64,000 nucleotides of DNA from contig NZ_JACIEI010000011.1 in NCBI RefSeq assembly GCF_014196805.1, positions 39,774 to 103,773 of the forward strand, read 5' to 3'. Every line of letters begins with the position of its first letter. The first letter of the stretch is position 1. The translations under genes and the position numbers were made by a program. Source of the stretch: Sulfitobacter undariae. GTDB taxonomy: Bacteria; Pseudomonadota; Alphaproteobacteria; Rhodobacterales; Rhodobacteraceae. Of the stretch, positions 18,582-28,324 are shown in pieces. The notes beneath the pieces were generated by a model. The model worked only from the letters and a program-made list of their open reading frames with translations, searched no databases and was not told the origin of the DNA.

Positions 18582-18827
18582 ATGTCCAAGATTCCCAGCC
18601 CCTGCATCGACGTATGCAAATTTAGACGCGAAGGTCACTGTATCGGGTGCTCAATGACCAAAGCACAAAAATCTCTGTTCAAATCCATCAAGAAGGACGC
18701 GCAGCGCAAGGGGTTTGTTGAGATGTTGACTGCGCAGCAAGAGCGGATGGGGAAGTACAGCCATTGGGAAATCAAATACCGCAAAATGCTGCTGAAAAAG
18801 AAAATCGCGGCCGAGACTGTTCTCTGA
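18582..18827 (+). CDS. DUF1289 family small cysteine protein
   Basis: An 81-residue protein with the DUF1289 signature SPCIDVCKFRREGHCIGCSM at residues 6-25: four cysteines suited to binding a metal or Fe-S cluster, followed by a basic helical tail. Function is not established. It follows hmuV after 81 nt and converges with dps. The gene lies within an iron-related neighbourhood, but this small family occurs widely in proteobacteria. Confidence 0.88.
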   Translation: MSKIPSPCIDVCKFRREGHCIGCSMTKAQKSLFKSIKKDAQRKGFVEMLTAQQERMGKYSHWEIKYRKMLLKKKIAAETVL

Positions 18828-18868
18828 CCGCGATGTTCCGTATTCTTAGCGTGCTATCTGAGCAGGGT

Positions 18869-19342
18869 TTAACCCGCGAGGTGTGAACGCAGGAACCAAG
18901 CAAATTTCTCATGCACAGTGCCGCGTGCAATGCACAGATCTTCGGTCAGCGTATCGCCGTGTTCGGCTGCCAATTCACCACAACCAGCCAGCGTGGCTGC
19001 CAGTGTTTCTTGGGCCTCTTTCATCATGCGGATCATTTCAACGTCGCTGGCAGTGCCTTCATATTCGGCAACCTTAGAGCGTTTGAGCATACCGGACAAA
19101 GTGCCTTCGGCGTGAACGTCTAACATGCGAACACGTTCGGCCAAATCGTCTTGGGCGATAAAGTGATCTTCGTAGATTTTCTGGAACAGGTCGTGCAGGG
19201 GGCCGAAGGCCATGCCCTTAACATTCCAGTGGAAATTTTGCGCAAGCATTGTTGTGACGGCTGTTTCCGCAACGGATTGGTTCAGCGCATCGGCAATTGC
19301 GGTTTTTGCGTCGGTGGTCAACGCGGAAGCTGTTTGTGTCAT
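18869..19342 (-). CDS. dps: Dps family DNA-protection/ferritin-like protein
   Basis: A 157-residue ferritin-like protein forming dodecamers that oxidise and store iron and protect DNA. The inter-subunit ferroxidase site is visible: His in NFHWNVKGMAFGPLHDLFQ (about residues 36-54), then DLAERVRMLDVHAEGT with the acidic ligands (about 70-85). Clear family length. The neighbouring hmu operon makes iron management the likely context. Confidence 0.94.
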   Translation of the reverse strand: MTQTASALTTDAKTAIADALNQSVAETAVTTMLAQNFHWNVKGMAFGPLHDLFQKIYEDHFIAQDDLAERVRMLDVHAEGTLSGMLKRSKVAEYEGTASDVEMIRMMKEAQETLAATLAGCGELAAEHGDTLTEDLCIARGTVHEKFAWFLRSHLAG

Positions 19343-19453
19343 CGATACACCTCAGAATCTAAATTGGGATTTAGCTGGCTGGCGTGATGCTGGCTCGCTG
19401 TGTTTCTAAACATAGCGACGAATTTTGATTTGCCAAGGCCTTTTAGAATAATT

Positions 19454-19909
19454 CTAAACTTGAGGAAATTGCTCGGATATCCGCCCGAGCAAATAGCCGA
19501 TGTATCTGCGGTCTGGTGCTGCGATGCGTGACCTCAGCAAAAATGCCAGACTGCTGGTGTCATTGTCCTCGATCGAGGCAAGGCAGCGCATGACCCATGC
19601 CTCGTCAAAAGACAATTCACTGGCGCCCGGTTGAAACCACTTGATCGGCTTGTTCACAGCATCTGGAAGACACTTTACCAAAGTCGCAACAAAGGTGCGT
19701 TTGGCGTCTTCACCCTCAAGTGTAAGTAGCGCGCAGGCCTCAAATAAATCGGTACGCGCCGCAACACGGCAGCCCATCGCCGACAGGCGTAAATGGTTCA
19801 GAAGGTCCCGTGACCTGTCACTGATCCTCTGGGGATTTAACCCGGCAGGCAGGTGGGCCTGTGATGTATAAGGCACTTCAATGTGACGCAGCATATCAAG
19901 ATATTCCAT
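19454..19909 (-). CDS. Conserved hypothetical protein
   Basis: About 151 residues from the preferred ATG at 19909 (MEYLDMLRHIEV). The frame extends upstream to 20029, but that part runs through a homopolymer-rich stretch and looks untranslated. The protein is helical, with several Cys, the segment LRLSAMGCRVAARTDLFEAC near the middle and WFQPGASELSFDEAWVMRC near residue 100. I do not recognise a family. It stands alone between dps and the antiporter, divergent from the latter. Confidence 0.6.
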   Translation of the reverse strand: MEYLDMLRHIEVPYTSQAHLPAGLNPQRISDRSRDLLNHLRLSAMGCRVAARTDLFEACALLTLEGEDAKRTFVATLVKCLPDAVNKPIKWFQPGASELSFDEAWVMRCLASIEDNDTSSLAFLLRSRIAAPDRRYIGYLLGRISEQFPQV

Positions 19910-20176
19910 GCACCGAGGTAGGGTGTTTCGTTTAATTCTGACTTTATATGTAAGGTATTCGTGCGCGTAAAAAAAGGGGGAAGTTTTGACTGCTTTTTTT
20001 TGGGGGGGAAATTGCGGCGGACCGGGCATTTCACAGCAGGGGAGGTCGCCAATTTATCGGGCGTTTAGGCCGGATTGGCCTGGGCAGTGCAGATTGGTCG
20101 ATATTTGTACAAAAAATCCCTCATGGGATGAACGAGCTTGATTCCCTCTTAATCTAAACTCTGTTAAATCATCCAC

Positions 20177-22672
20177 ATGAGCATTATTTTAATCACCGGG
20201 GTTATTGCCTCACTCTTCCTTGTCATCGCAATTGCAGAGCCGATTGCCGAACGATTGCGCCTGCCGTACAGCGTTATTCTGGCTGTTTTGGGCATTCTGA
20301 TTGGCGGCGGTGCGATATTTTTCCTGCGAACGGATTTGACGGATGCGCTAAATCCTGTGGCCGAGGCCATTTTGGGCCTGCCGATCCGCTCTAATGTGTT
20401 TTTGTATGTGTTCCTGCCGACATTGTTGTTTCAGGCGACGCTGGGGATGAATCTGCGGCGGATGCTGGATGATTGGGTGCCGATCCTTGTGCTGGCTGTG
20501 GTTGCTGTGGTCGTTGCAACGCTGGGCGTGGGGTATGCGCTGGCATGGGCCAGCGGGTTGCCGCTTGCGGCTTGCCTTCTCATCGGTGCGATCGTTTCAA
20601 CAACAGACCCGTCAGCGGTTGTGTCGATCTTTCGGTCCATTTCTGCGCCGCGCCGTCTGGCGCGGATTATTGAGGGGGAAAGCCTGTTGAACGATGCGGC
20701 GGCGATTGCGCTGTTTGGTTTGTTCATGGGGTTTGTGATGCTGGGAGTGCCAGACCCCACGCTAACTGATGCATTAGGCCAATTCCCGAAATTGATCTTT
20801 GGCGGTGCCGTAACGGGGTGGTTTGCTGCGCGGCTTGCGGTTTGGGTCATGGCGGGTTTTGGCCGTCATGAACGCGCACAGATTTCCGTATCGGTGGCGC
20901 TGCCGTATCTGGCCTATATCGGTGCTGAGCAGATCGTGGGAGCCTCTGGTGTGATCGCGGTTGTGACGGCGGGCCTGACGATGAATCTAACAGGCCCGCG
21001 CCGCCTGTCGCCGCTGACATGGACCAACCTCAACGAGGTGTGGAACCTTTTGGCGCATTGGGCAGGGGCGTTGATCTTTATTCTTGCCGCCCTGCTGATC
21101 CCGCGCCTGCTGGAGGCTGTGCGCCCGACGGATTTTGCCCTGATCGGTGTGGTGATCTGCGCGGCTGTGGTGGCGCGTGCGCTGATCTTGTTCGGGCTGT
21201 TGCCCTTGCTGACGCGCCTGCGGCTGTCCCCTGCGGTTGAGCGGCCATACCGCGCTGCGATTTTGTGGGGCGGCCTGCGTGGGGCGGTTACGCTGGCGCT
21301 GGCGCTGGCGGTCACCGAGAGCCTGCTTGTGCCTATTGAGATTAAAAGGGTGGTTGGTATTCTGGCCACGGGGTTCACATTGTTCACGCTGCTTGTGCAG
21401 GGGACAACACTGCGCAGTGTCATTGGCTGGTTGGGCCTTGATCGCCTGTCGCCGATCGACGAGGCGCTGTCGCGGCAGGTGGTGGCGGTTGCGCTGCAAA
21501 CCGTGCGTGAAGATGTGTCGCGCGTCACTGAAAACTACGATCTGACCCGCGAAATCGTGCGCTCCGAAGCAAAGGGTTTTGGGGAGCGTCTGGAAGAAAC
21601 CGTTGGAGCGGCGGAAGACGGTGCAGAAATTCTGGACCGTGACCGCATTACGCTGGGGCTGATCGCGCTGGCGGGCCATGAACGCGACACCGTGTTGGTG
21701 CGGATGCGCGAACGGACGATTTCACAGCGTATGGCGGAGCAGGTGCTGTCAGATGCCGACCGCTTGATCGAGGGGGCGCGCTCTGGCGGGCGTAACGGCT
21801 ACCAACGCGCGGCACGGCGCAGTGTAGGTTATGGACGTGGCTTTCAAGTGGGGGTGGCCCTGCAGCGGCGTTTGAACCTGTCAGGGCTTCTGGCGCGTAT
21901 GACCGCCGACCGTTTTGAATTACTGCTGTCACAACGGCTGATCCTACGTGATTTGGGGGCGTTCATTGACGGGCGTATTCGCCGTATTCACGGGCGCCGC
22001 GTGGCTGACCTGCTGCATGAACTGTTGGCGCGGCGCGTTGAGACGATGGAGACCGCGCTGGAAGGTCTGCGCCTGCAATACCCCGGATATGCAGAAGAAC
22101 TGGAGCGCCGTTTCATCCGCCGTACCGCGCTGCGGCTTGAGGAACGTGAATACACCAATATGCGGGAGGACGGGCTGATCGGGGCCGAGGTCTATACCTC
22201 ATTGATGCAAAACCTGAATGCGCGCCGCGCCGCGACAGAACAACGTCCGACACTTGATATTGCGATTCAACGTTCCGAATTGGTGCGGCGTTTCCCGCTG
22301 TTTGTGGACCTCGACGAGGCTGCTCTCAAGCAATTGGGTAAGTCACTCAAGACCTTTTACGTCAATTCCGGCAAGTGGATTTTGCGTAAGGAAGATGCCG
22401 CCGAGAGCGTGTTTTTCATCGCCTCTGGTGCTGTTGAATTAGAAAGCGCAGGCCAGACATGGCGTCTGGGGGGCGGTGAGATGTTTGGCCAGATGGCGAT
22501 TGTGACCAAGAAGGCGCGCCGTGCTCAGGTGCGGGCCATTGCACCGTCTACGCTGATGGTGCTGGATGCCGAACGTTTCCGCCGCTTGCTAGAGCGCAGT
22601 CCGACCTTGCAACAAAGCATCCGTGCCAGCGCCGAGCAGCGTGGCATAGACCCGACTGTATTGATCATGTGA
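20177..22672 (+). CDS. CPA1-type Na+/H+ antiporter with C-terminal cyclic-nucleotide-binding domain
   Basis: An 831-residue inner-membrane protein. About twelve hydrophobic helices (residues 1-420) include IGAIVSTTDPSAVVSIF, EGESLLNDAAAIALFGLF with the conserved ND pair, and ILWGGLRGAVTLALALAV. A long charged cytoplasmic helical region (about 430-690) follows, then a cNMP-binding/Crp-like fold (about 700-820) with KWILRKEDAAESVFFIASGA and a LGGGEMFGQMAIV phosphate-binding cassette. The architecture suggests cation/proton exchange gated by a nucleotide or by the domain itself. Confidence 0.9.
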   Translation: MSIILITGVIASLFLVIAIAEPIAERLRLPYSVILAVLGILIGGGAIFFLRTDLTDALNPVAEAILGLPIRSNVFLYVFLPTLLFQATLGMNLRRMLDDWVPILVLAVVAVVVATLGVGYALAWASGLPLAACLLIGAIVSTTDPSAVVSIFRSISAPRRLARIIEGESLLNDAAAIALFGLFMGFVMLGVPDPTLTDALGQFPKLIFGGAVTGWFAARLAVWVMAGFGRHERAQISVSVALPYLAYIGAEQIVGASGVIAVVTAGLTMNLTGPRRLSPLTWTNLNEVWNLLAHWAGALIFILAALLIPRLLEAVRPTDFALIGVVICAAVVARALILFGLLPLLTRLRLSPAVERPYRAAILWGGLRGAVTLALALAVTESLLVPIEIKRVVGILATGFTLFTLLVQGTTLRSVIGWLGLDRLSPIDEALSRQVVAVALQTVREDVSRVTENYDLTREIVRSEAKGFGERLEETVGAAEDGAEILDRDRITLGLIALAGHERDTVLVRMRERTISQRMAEQVLSDADRLIEGARSGGRNGYQRAARRSVGYGRGFQVGVALQRRLNLSGLLARMTADRFELLLSQRLILRDLGAFIDGRIRRIHGRRVADLLHELLARRVETMETALEGLRLQYPGYAEELERRFIRRTALRLEEREYTNMREDGLIGAEVYTSLMQNLNARRAATEQRPTLDIAIQRSELVRRFPLFVDLDEAALKQLGKSLKTFYVNSGKWILRKEDAAESVFFIASGAVELESAGQTWRLGGGEMFGQMAIVTKKARRAQVRAIAPSTLMVLDAERFRRLLERSPTLQQSIRASAEQRGIDPTVLIM

Positions 22673-22722
22673 AGGGGAGGGGGCGGCCTAGGCCGTATGT
22701 GCAAGCAGGTAGTGTAGAGAAG

Positions 22723-22755
22723 GGGCTTGGACCATTACAGTCCAAGCCCTTTTTT
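22723..22755 (+). terminator. Terminator of the antiporter gene
   Basis: A perfect 10-bp stem (GGGCTTGGAC with GTCCAAGCCC, 7-nt loop) is followed directly by TTTTTT on the plus strand. It lies between the convergent antiporter and acnB genes. Confidence 0.88.
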
Positions 22756-22756
22756 C

Positions 22757-25543
22757 TTAGAAGTGGGCGGAACGTGCGCCTGCTACTTTTTCCACTGGAG
22801 GAGAGAACTTGGTCAGGTCAATGCCCTCAACCGCAGTCTTGTATTCCTCGATGGTTGGCGTGCGCCCCAAGACGGCAGCCAGAACAACAACCGGAGTAGA
22901 GGCAAGCAGGGATTCGCCTTTCTTCTCGGTTGTATCTTCTACTACGCGGCCTTGGAACAAACGTGTGGAAGTCGCCAGAACGGTATCGCCCTTTGCGGCT
23001 TTCTCTTGGTTGCCCATGCACAGGTTACAGCCTGGACGCTCAAGATAGAGAATGTTCTCATACTCGGTGCGCGCTGTGGCTTTGGGCATAAAGTCATCAA
23101 ACTCAAAGCCTGAGTACTTCTGCAAGATTTCCCAATCGCCTTCTGCTTTCAACTCATCAATGATGTTGTAGGTCGGGGCCGCAACCACCAAAGGCGCTTT
23201 GAACTCGACCTTGCCGTTCGCTTTTTCAAGGTTCTTCAGCATCTGGGCAACAATCTTCATATCGCCTTTGTGAACCATGCATGAGCCAACAAAACCCAAG
23301 TCCACTTTCTTGTCGCCACCATAGTAGGAAACGGTGCGGATCGTGTCGTGAGTATAGCGCTTTGAAACATCAGCGTTGTTCACGTCAGGGTCCGCGATCA
23401 TGGGCTCGTCGATGATGTCCAGATCAACAACAACTTCAGCGAAATACTTGGCGTTGTCATCCGGTGTCAGCGCGGGTTTGCTGCCAGATTTGATCTCGGC
23501 GATCCGTGCATCGGCTTTGTCGATTAGGCCTTGCAGGGTCTGGGCGTCATTCTCCATGCCTTTGTCGATCATGATCTGGATGCGGCTCTTGGCGATTTCC
23601 AGTGATTCAACCAGCGTGTCGTCTTCTGAAATACAGATCGACGCTTTGGCCTTCATCTCGGCTGTCCAGTCGGTAAATGTGAAAGCCTGATCCGCCAGCA
23701 AGGTGCCAAGGTGCACTTCGATGATGCGGCCTTGGAAGACGTTATCGCCGAATTGCTTGAGCATCTGTGCTTGGGTTGCGTGCACAACGTCACGGAAATC
23801 CATGTAGCTTTTCATCTGGCCTTTGAACGTCACTTTGACGCTTTCAGGGATCGGCATTGTTGCCTCGCCCGTTGCCAGCGCCAGCGCCACAGTGCCCGAA
23901 TCTGCGCCAAAGGCCACGCCTTTGGACATACGAGTGTGGGAATCGCCGCCGATGATGATGGCCCAATCATCCACAGTGATGTCGTTCAGCACTTTGTGAA
24001 TCACATCCGTCATGGCGTGGTATGCGCCTTTCGGATCACGCGCAGTGATCAAACCGAATTTGTTCATAAAGCTCATCAGCTTGGGGATGTTGGCCTGCGC
24101 CTTGAGGTCCCAAACAGAGGCGGTGTGACAGCCCGACTGATACGCGCCGTCTACCGTTGGCGAAATGACCGTGGCAGCCATGGCTTCCAGCTCTTGCGAG
24201 GTCATGAGGCCTGTGGTGTCTTGTGAACCGACGATGTTCACCATGACGCGCACATCTGATCCCGCATGCAAAACCGCACCCGGAGACACACCGCGTGCGT
24301 TTTTGTTAAAGATTTTCTCAACAGCGGTCAGGCCTTGGCCCTCGTGCGAGATTTCTTTGGAGGGGGCAAAGGCAGATTTCAATTCTTGGCCAAGGGTTTC
24401 GGCAGCAAATGTTTGCAGCTTCTTACCAAAGACCACGGCGTATGAACCGCGCGCTTTGATGAACTCAACCTTTTGGGGCGTCAAAGAGGAGGAGATATCA
24501 ACCAGTTCTTTATCGCCTTCATAGAGTTTTTTGGTTTTGGTGTTGATGGTCAGAACCTTGCCTGTTTCAACGGAATAGGTTTGCTCCAGCACCGGATCGC
24601 CGTTTGCATCCATTACTGTCTTGCCATCTGCATCCAGCTTTTTAACCCAGTTTTTCAGGTCAATGCCGATGCCGCCCGTCACGCCAACGGTGGTCAGGAA
24701 GATCGGGGAAATGCCGTTGGTGCCGGCCACGATGGGGGCGATGTTCACAAAGGGCACATAGGGGCTGGCCTGTTTGCCAGTCCAGAGTGCAACGTTGTTC
24801 ACGCCAGACATCCGTGACGATCCAACGCCCATGGTGCCTTTTTCCGCAATCAGCATCACACGCGCATCAGGGTGTGCCTTTTGCAATTCCTGAATTTCAG
24901 CCTGTGCCGCAGGGGTGATCATGCATTTGCCGTGCAGTTCACGGTCCGAGCGCGAGTGCGCCTGATTGCCCGGTGACAGCAGATCGGTTGAGATGTCACC
25001 TTCGGCAGCGATGTATGTGATGACTTTGATTTCTTCTTCAATCTCGGGAAGTTTGGTGAAGAATTCGGCCTTGGCATAGCTTTCCAGAACATCTTTGGCG
25101 ATGGCGTTGCCGTCTTTATAGGCCGCTGCAAGGCGCTCCATATCTGCGTCATAAAGGAAGAATTGTGTTTTCAGGACTTCAGCGGCTTGTTGTGCAATCG
25201 CTTGGTCGTTGCCCAAAGACAGTTCCAGAAGGGCGTCAATGGAAGGGCCGCCTTTCATGTGGGACAGTAATTCAAAGGCGAAGGTCGGGGTGATCTCGGC
25301 AACGGTTTGCGAACCCAGAATGATCTCTTTGAGGAAAGCCGCTTTGACAACGGCAGCGCTGGTTGTACCGGGCAGGGTGTTGTAAATGAAGAAGTTCAAT
25401 GCGCCTTCACGGTGGGCATTGCCTGTGTCTTTGATCAGGGAAATAAGCTCGGCTACCAATGCGCCATCGTCGATGGGCTTTGGGCTCAGATCTTGTGCTT
25501 TACGTGTTCCGATTTCGTCGAGGTAATCTGTGTACAAACTCAT
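22757..25543 (-). CDS. acnB: Bifunctional aconitate hydratase 2 / 2-methylisocitrate dehydratase
   Basis: A 928-residue AcnB, somewhat longer than the E. coli enzyme (865). HEAT-like N-terminal helices are followed by the swivel domain and the catalytic domains. The 4Fe-4S ligands lie in SGCHTASVWDL and in ERPGCNLCMGNQ near the C-terminus. The substrate-binding segment GGDSHTRMSKGVAFGADSG is intact. It catalyses citrate-isocitrate interconversion in the TCA cycle and can act in the methylcitrate cycle. Monocistronic, divergent from pcaIJ. Confidence 0.95.
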   Translation of the reverse strand: MSLYTDYLDEIGTRKAQDLSPKPIDDGALVAELISLIKDTGNAHREGALNFFIYNTLPGTTSAAVVKAAFLKEIILGSQTVAEITPTFAFELLSHMKGGPSIDALLELSLGNDQAIAQQAAEVLKTQFFLYDADMERLAAAYKDGNAIAKDVLESYAKAEFFTKLPEIEEEIKVITYIAAEGDISTDLLSPGNQAHSRSDRELHGKCMITPAAQAEIQELQKAHPDARVMLIAEKGTMGVGSSRMSGVNNVALWTGKQASPYVPFVNIAPIVAGTNGISPIFLTTVGVTGGIGIDLKNWVKKLDADGKTVMDANGDPVLEQTYSVETGKVLTINTKTKKLYEGDKELVDISSSLTPQKVEFIKARGSYAVVFGKKLQTFAAETLGQELKSAFAPSKEISHEGQGLTAVEKIFNKNARGVSPGAVLHAGSDVRVMVNIVGSQDTTGLMTSQELEAMAATVISPTVDGAYQSGCHTASVWDLKAQANIPKLMSFMNKFGLITARDPKGAYHAMTDVIHKVLNDITVDDWAIIIGGDSHTRMSKGVAFGADSGTVALALATGEATMPIPESVKVTFKGQMKSYMDFRDVVHATQAQMLKQFGDNVFQGRIIEVHLGTLLADQAFTFTDWTAEMKAKASICISEDDTLVESLEIAKSRIQIMIDKGMENDAQTLQGLIDKADARIAEIKSGSKPALTPDDNAKYFAEVVVDLDIIDEPMIADPDVNNADVSKRYTHDTIRTVSYYGGDKKVDLGFVGSCMVHKGDMKIVAQMLKNLEKANGKVEFKAPLVVAAPTYNIIDELKAEGDWEILQKYSGFEFDDFMPKATARTEYENILYLERPGCNLCMGNQEKAAKGDTVLATSTRLFQGRVVEDTTEKKGESLLASTPVVVLAAVLGRTPTIEEYKTAVEGIDLTKFSPPVEKVAGARSAHF

Positions 25544-25851
25544 GTTTATCCTGCCGGTATAAAGTTGGATTTAGCTTGGAAATGCGGGGGAAGCATACTG
25601 ACTTCTACCGCTGGTGTGATTTAGTTGTATGCAATGGTATACTGAATGGTGACGGATTGCAATATAGGCTCGGGGTCTGGTAGCCGCGAGGCTTGTCTTT
25701 TTCCAGATGATTTTCTCCAACGCGGGTGCTTTTGAAAAGGCCGTTGCGTGAAAACATGATGGGGTCTTGCTGATGGTTACTGCTCATTATTACGTGGCTC
25801 ATAGCGGTAATCATGTGCAAACATGGCGCAGGCCACAGGTGGAGGGACGGA
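25544..25851. promoter_or_regulatory. Divergent control region of acnB and pcaIJ
   Basis: No gene seen. The region contains TGTATGCAATGGTATACT at 25626-25643, similar to (but 3 nt shorter in the spacer than) the dyad in front of the nearby tctC gene, so it is a weak candidate LysR site. Promoter elements were not assigned. Confidence 0.4.
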
Positions 25852-26559
25852 ATGGATAAAAGAAGTGCAAGCGTAGCGGATGCCGTAGCGGATATCCCTG
25901 ACGGGGCGACGGTGATGATTGGCGGCTTTGGCGGCTCCGGTGCCCCGATCGAATTGATTCATGCGTTGATCTTGGCTGGGCCAAAGGGGCTGACAGTGGT
26001 CAATAACAACGCGGGTAACGGCCATGTGGGTTTGGCTGCTTTGATTGAACAAGGACAGGTAGACAAGCTGATCTGCTCGTTCCCGCGTTCTGCTGATCCA
26101 AAGGCATTTACCGATTTGTATCAGGCGGGCGGGATTGAGTTGGAACTGGTGCCGCAGGGCACTTTGGCTGAACGCATCCGCGCAGGTGGGGCAGGGATAC
26201 CAGCGTTTTATACGCCGACCAGCTATGGCACCGATCTGGCCAAGGGCAAACCTACGGCTGAATTTGACGGGCGTACCTATGTGCAAGAACGATGGCTGAA
26301 GGCGGATTATGCCCTGATCAAAGGTGAGCTGGGTGATCCGATGGGCAATTTGACCTACCGTATGGCAGCGCGCAATTTCAATCCAGTTATGGCGATGGCA
26401 GCAACCCGCACCATCGCTCAGGTCTCGCGCTTTGTAGAGACGGGGGGGATTGAGCCCGAAGTAGTGATCACACCGGGTATCTTTGTGTCGACAGTCGTCG
26501 AGGTGCCAAATCCTCAACAAGAAGAAGTCCTGATCCGGCAAAAGGCGGTTTTCCCATGA
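25852..26559 (+). CDS. pcaI: 3-oxoadipate (3-oxoacid) CoA-transferase subunit A
   Basis: A 235-residue class I CoA-transferase alpha subunit. The glycine-rich MIGGFGGSGAPIELIHAL near residues 22-39 and NNNAGNGHVGLAALIEQG near 51-68 match PcaI closely from memory, as does FYTPTSYGTDLA. It moves CoA from succinyl-CoA to 3-oxoadipate, or a related 3-oxoacid. The start at 25852 has GGAGGG upstream. It overlaps subunit B by 4 nt. No other pca genes are in the window, so the exact acid is uncertain. Confidence 0.88.
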   Translation: MDKRSASVADAVADIPDGATVMIGGFGGSGAPIELIHALILAGPKGLTVVNNNAGNGHVGLAALIEQGQVDKLICSFPRSADPKAFTDLYQAGGIELELVPQGTLAERIRAGGAGIPAFYTPTSYGTDLAKGKPTAEFDGRTYVQERWLKADYALIKGELGDPMGNLTYRMAARNFNPVMAMAATRTIAQVSRFVETGGIEPEVVITPGIFVSTVVEVPNPQQEEVLIRQKAVFP

Positions 26560-27242
26560 GTATCAACCTAGAAAACATCCAGTTGAACAACGCCCAAATC
26601 GCATGGCGTGCAGCGCAAGATATTGAAGACGGGGCTTATGTGAATCTTGGCATCGGCTTTCCTGAAATGGTTGCGCAGTTCCAGCCCGAAGGGCGTGAGG
26701 CGATTTTTCATACGGAAAACGGCGTGCTGGGGTTTGGCAAAGCCGCCGAGGCGGGGGAAGAGGATTGGGATCTGATCAATGCGGGCAAAAAGGCAGTGAC
26801 GATCAAGCCGGGAACGGCGTTTTTTCATCACGCCGATAGTTTTGCGATGGTCCGCGGCGGGCATTTGGATGTGGCCATTTTAGGCGCTTTCCAAGTGGCC
26901 CAAAATGGGGATCTGGCAAATTGGTCAACGGGGCGCGGTGGGGTGCCGGCAGTGGGCGGTGCCATGGACCTTGTACATGGTGCGCGCCGCGTTGCGGTTA
27001 TCACTGATCATGTCACCAAAAAGGGCGCACCTAAGTTAGTGGACGCTTGCACGATGCCGTTGACTGGCGTTGGGTGTGTGACGCGGGTCTATACATCGCT
27101 TTGTGTTGTGGATGTTGTAGAGGGGCGGTTTGTCTTGCGCGAGAAACTGGCGGCGATCTCTATGGATGATCTGCAATCTGTGACGGGGGCTGTCTTGCAT
27201 GTTGGCGACACGGTGAAAGACCTTACTACGCCCAGCCTGTGA
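26556..27242 (+). CDS. pcaJ: 3-oxoadipate (3-oxoacid) CoA-transferase subunit B
   Basis: A 228-residue class I CoA-transferase beta subunit. The N-terminal AAQDIEDGAYVNLGIGFPEM and the catalytic-glutamate motif HTENGVLGFG (about residues 50-59) are present, with GGHLDVAILGAFQV further on. It forms the active heterotetramer with subunit A. It overlaps the upstream gene (ATGA) and is convergent with the LysR gene. Confidence 0.9.
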   Translation: MSINLENIQLNNAQIAWRAAQDIEDGAYVNLGIGFPEMVAQFQPEGREAIFHTENGVLGFGKAAEAGEEDWDLINAGKKAVTIKPGTAFFHHADSFAMVRGGHLDVAILGAFQVAQNGDLANWSTGRGGVPAVGGAMDLVHGARRVAVITDHVTKKGAPKLVDACTMPLTGVGCVTRVYTSLCVVDVVEGRFVLREKLAAISMDDLQSVTGAVLHVGDTVKDLTTPSL

Positions 27243-27288
27243 TGTGCTGGGTCAATGCCGTTTGAGGCAACCCGCATCACCTGTGTTG

Positions 27289-28200
27289 CTAAAAGATGAT
27301 GCCGTCGGATTTGAGCTTTTCGATCTCGGCGGCAATGATGCTGGAAAAGGCGTGCCCGATGCCACTCAGGGGGCGCTCTTTGGGCACAAACTGTGCAATG
27401 TCCCAGCGAATTGACGGCAGGAGCGGGTGGTCTGCAACGGTGTCGGGGTTGCACAGCAAACGCGCCACTGGGTCCACAATCGCAACGCCCAATCCGGCCT
27501 CAACCAGTTTGACGACACCGTGCAGGGTGCGGCACTCGGCGGCGATGTTTCTTTCAAACTCGATGGTCTGCATAAGGTAATCGATACGCGTTCTCAGCGG
27601 GCTGCCAGCGGAGAGGTCAATGAAAGGTTCGTCTCGGATGCGGGGGAGGGGAATTGCGCCCGGTGCATCCAGATGGTGCCCTTTCGGCAGGATGCAGCGT
27701 GCCTCGCAGGTCGCCAACCGCGTGACAGAGGCCCCGTAAGGGTCGGCGTCAAGGGTGATGCCAAATGCCAGATCGCAACTGCGCTCGCTGATCATCCGCA
27801 ACATCTCACTCATCCCGACATCCAGCAATCGCACGCTGACATGCGGGTGTGTTTTCCTGAATTCCTGTAGGGCGCTGATGAGAAACGTATCGCAAAATAT
27901 CGGTTGGGCCGCGATGACAAGATGGCCGCGCTGGTTGTTGGCAATAGCACTGGCTTCCTCGGCCATGGCGCGCATGCTGGCAAGGCTACGTGATACGGTT
28001 TGGTGAAATTGAAAGGCTTCGGGTGTGGGGACCAGCTTGTTTCGTTTGCGTAGAAATAAGGCAAACCCCGTTTTCTCCTCAAGCGCAGTCAGGAGGCGGC
28101 TGATCATGGGTTGGCTTAAACCGCAGTCTTTTGCAGCGCTTTTTACACCTCCAAGGCGCATATAGGCGTCAAAGGCCTTCATTTCTTGAAATTTGATCAT
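27289..28200 (-). CDS. LysR family transcriptional regulator
   Basis: A 303-residue LTTR with an N-terminal winged helix-turn-helix (residues 1-60, with RLGGVKSAAKDCGLSQPMIS and LLTALEEKTGFALFLRKRNK) and a C-terminal periplasmic-binding-like effector domain. It is divergent from tctCBA-argE and adjacent to pcaIJ, so it is expected to control one or both. The shared upstream region carries a T-N11-A dyad typical of this family. Confidence 0.92.
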   Translation of the reverse strand: MIKFQEMKAFDAYMRLGGVKSAAKDCGLSQPMISRLLTALEEKTGFALFLRKRNKLVPTPEAFQFHQTVSRSLASMRAMAEEASAIANNQRGHLVIAAQPIFCDTFLISALQEFRKTHPHVSVRLLDVGMSEMLRMISERSCDLAFGITLDADPYGASVTRLATCEARCILPKGHHLDAPGAIPLPRIRDEPFIDLSAGSPLRTRIDYLMQTIEFERNIAAECRTLHGVVKLVEAGLGVAIVDPVARLLCNPDTVADHPLLPSIRWDIAQFVPKERPLSGIGHAFSSIIAAEIEKLKSDGIIF

Positions 28201-28211
28201 GGAGTCGCCTC

Positions 28212-28232
28212 AGTATGCACTTTGGTTATACT
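28212..28232. promoter_or_regulatory. Candidate LysR-type binding site (AGTAT-N11-ATACT)
   Basis: A perfect 5-bp inverted repeat with an 11-nt spacer, located 12 nt before the lysR start codon and 93 nt before tctC. Its form and place fit the recognition site of the divergent LTTR. Confidence 0.5.
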
Positions 28233-28324
28233 TTAGGTTTCTGTTGCGGGAAATAGAATACTGTGAATTCTCCGTCCTCACATTCCAACAGGTCTTCCGG
28301 ACCAAGAAAAATGAGGTTCCAAAA

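Noticed and set aside
21437..22672. Possible separate Crp-like regulator at the end of the antiporter gene
   Set aside because: The cyclic-nucleotide-binding fold is in frame with the antiporter, there is no stop or internal start with a ribosome site, and no DNA-binding helix-turn-helix follows.
25777..26541. 254-residue minus-strand frame opposite pcaI
   Set aside because: It is antisense to the clearly recognisable CoA-transferase gene and has no domain of its own.
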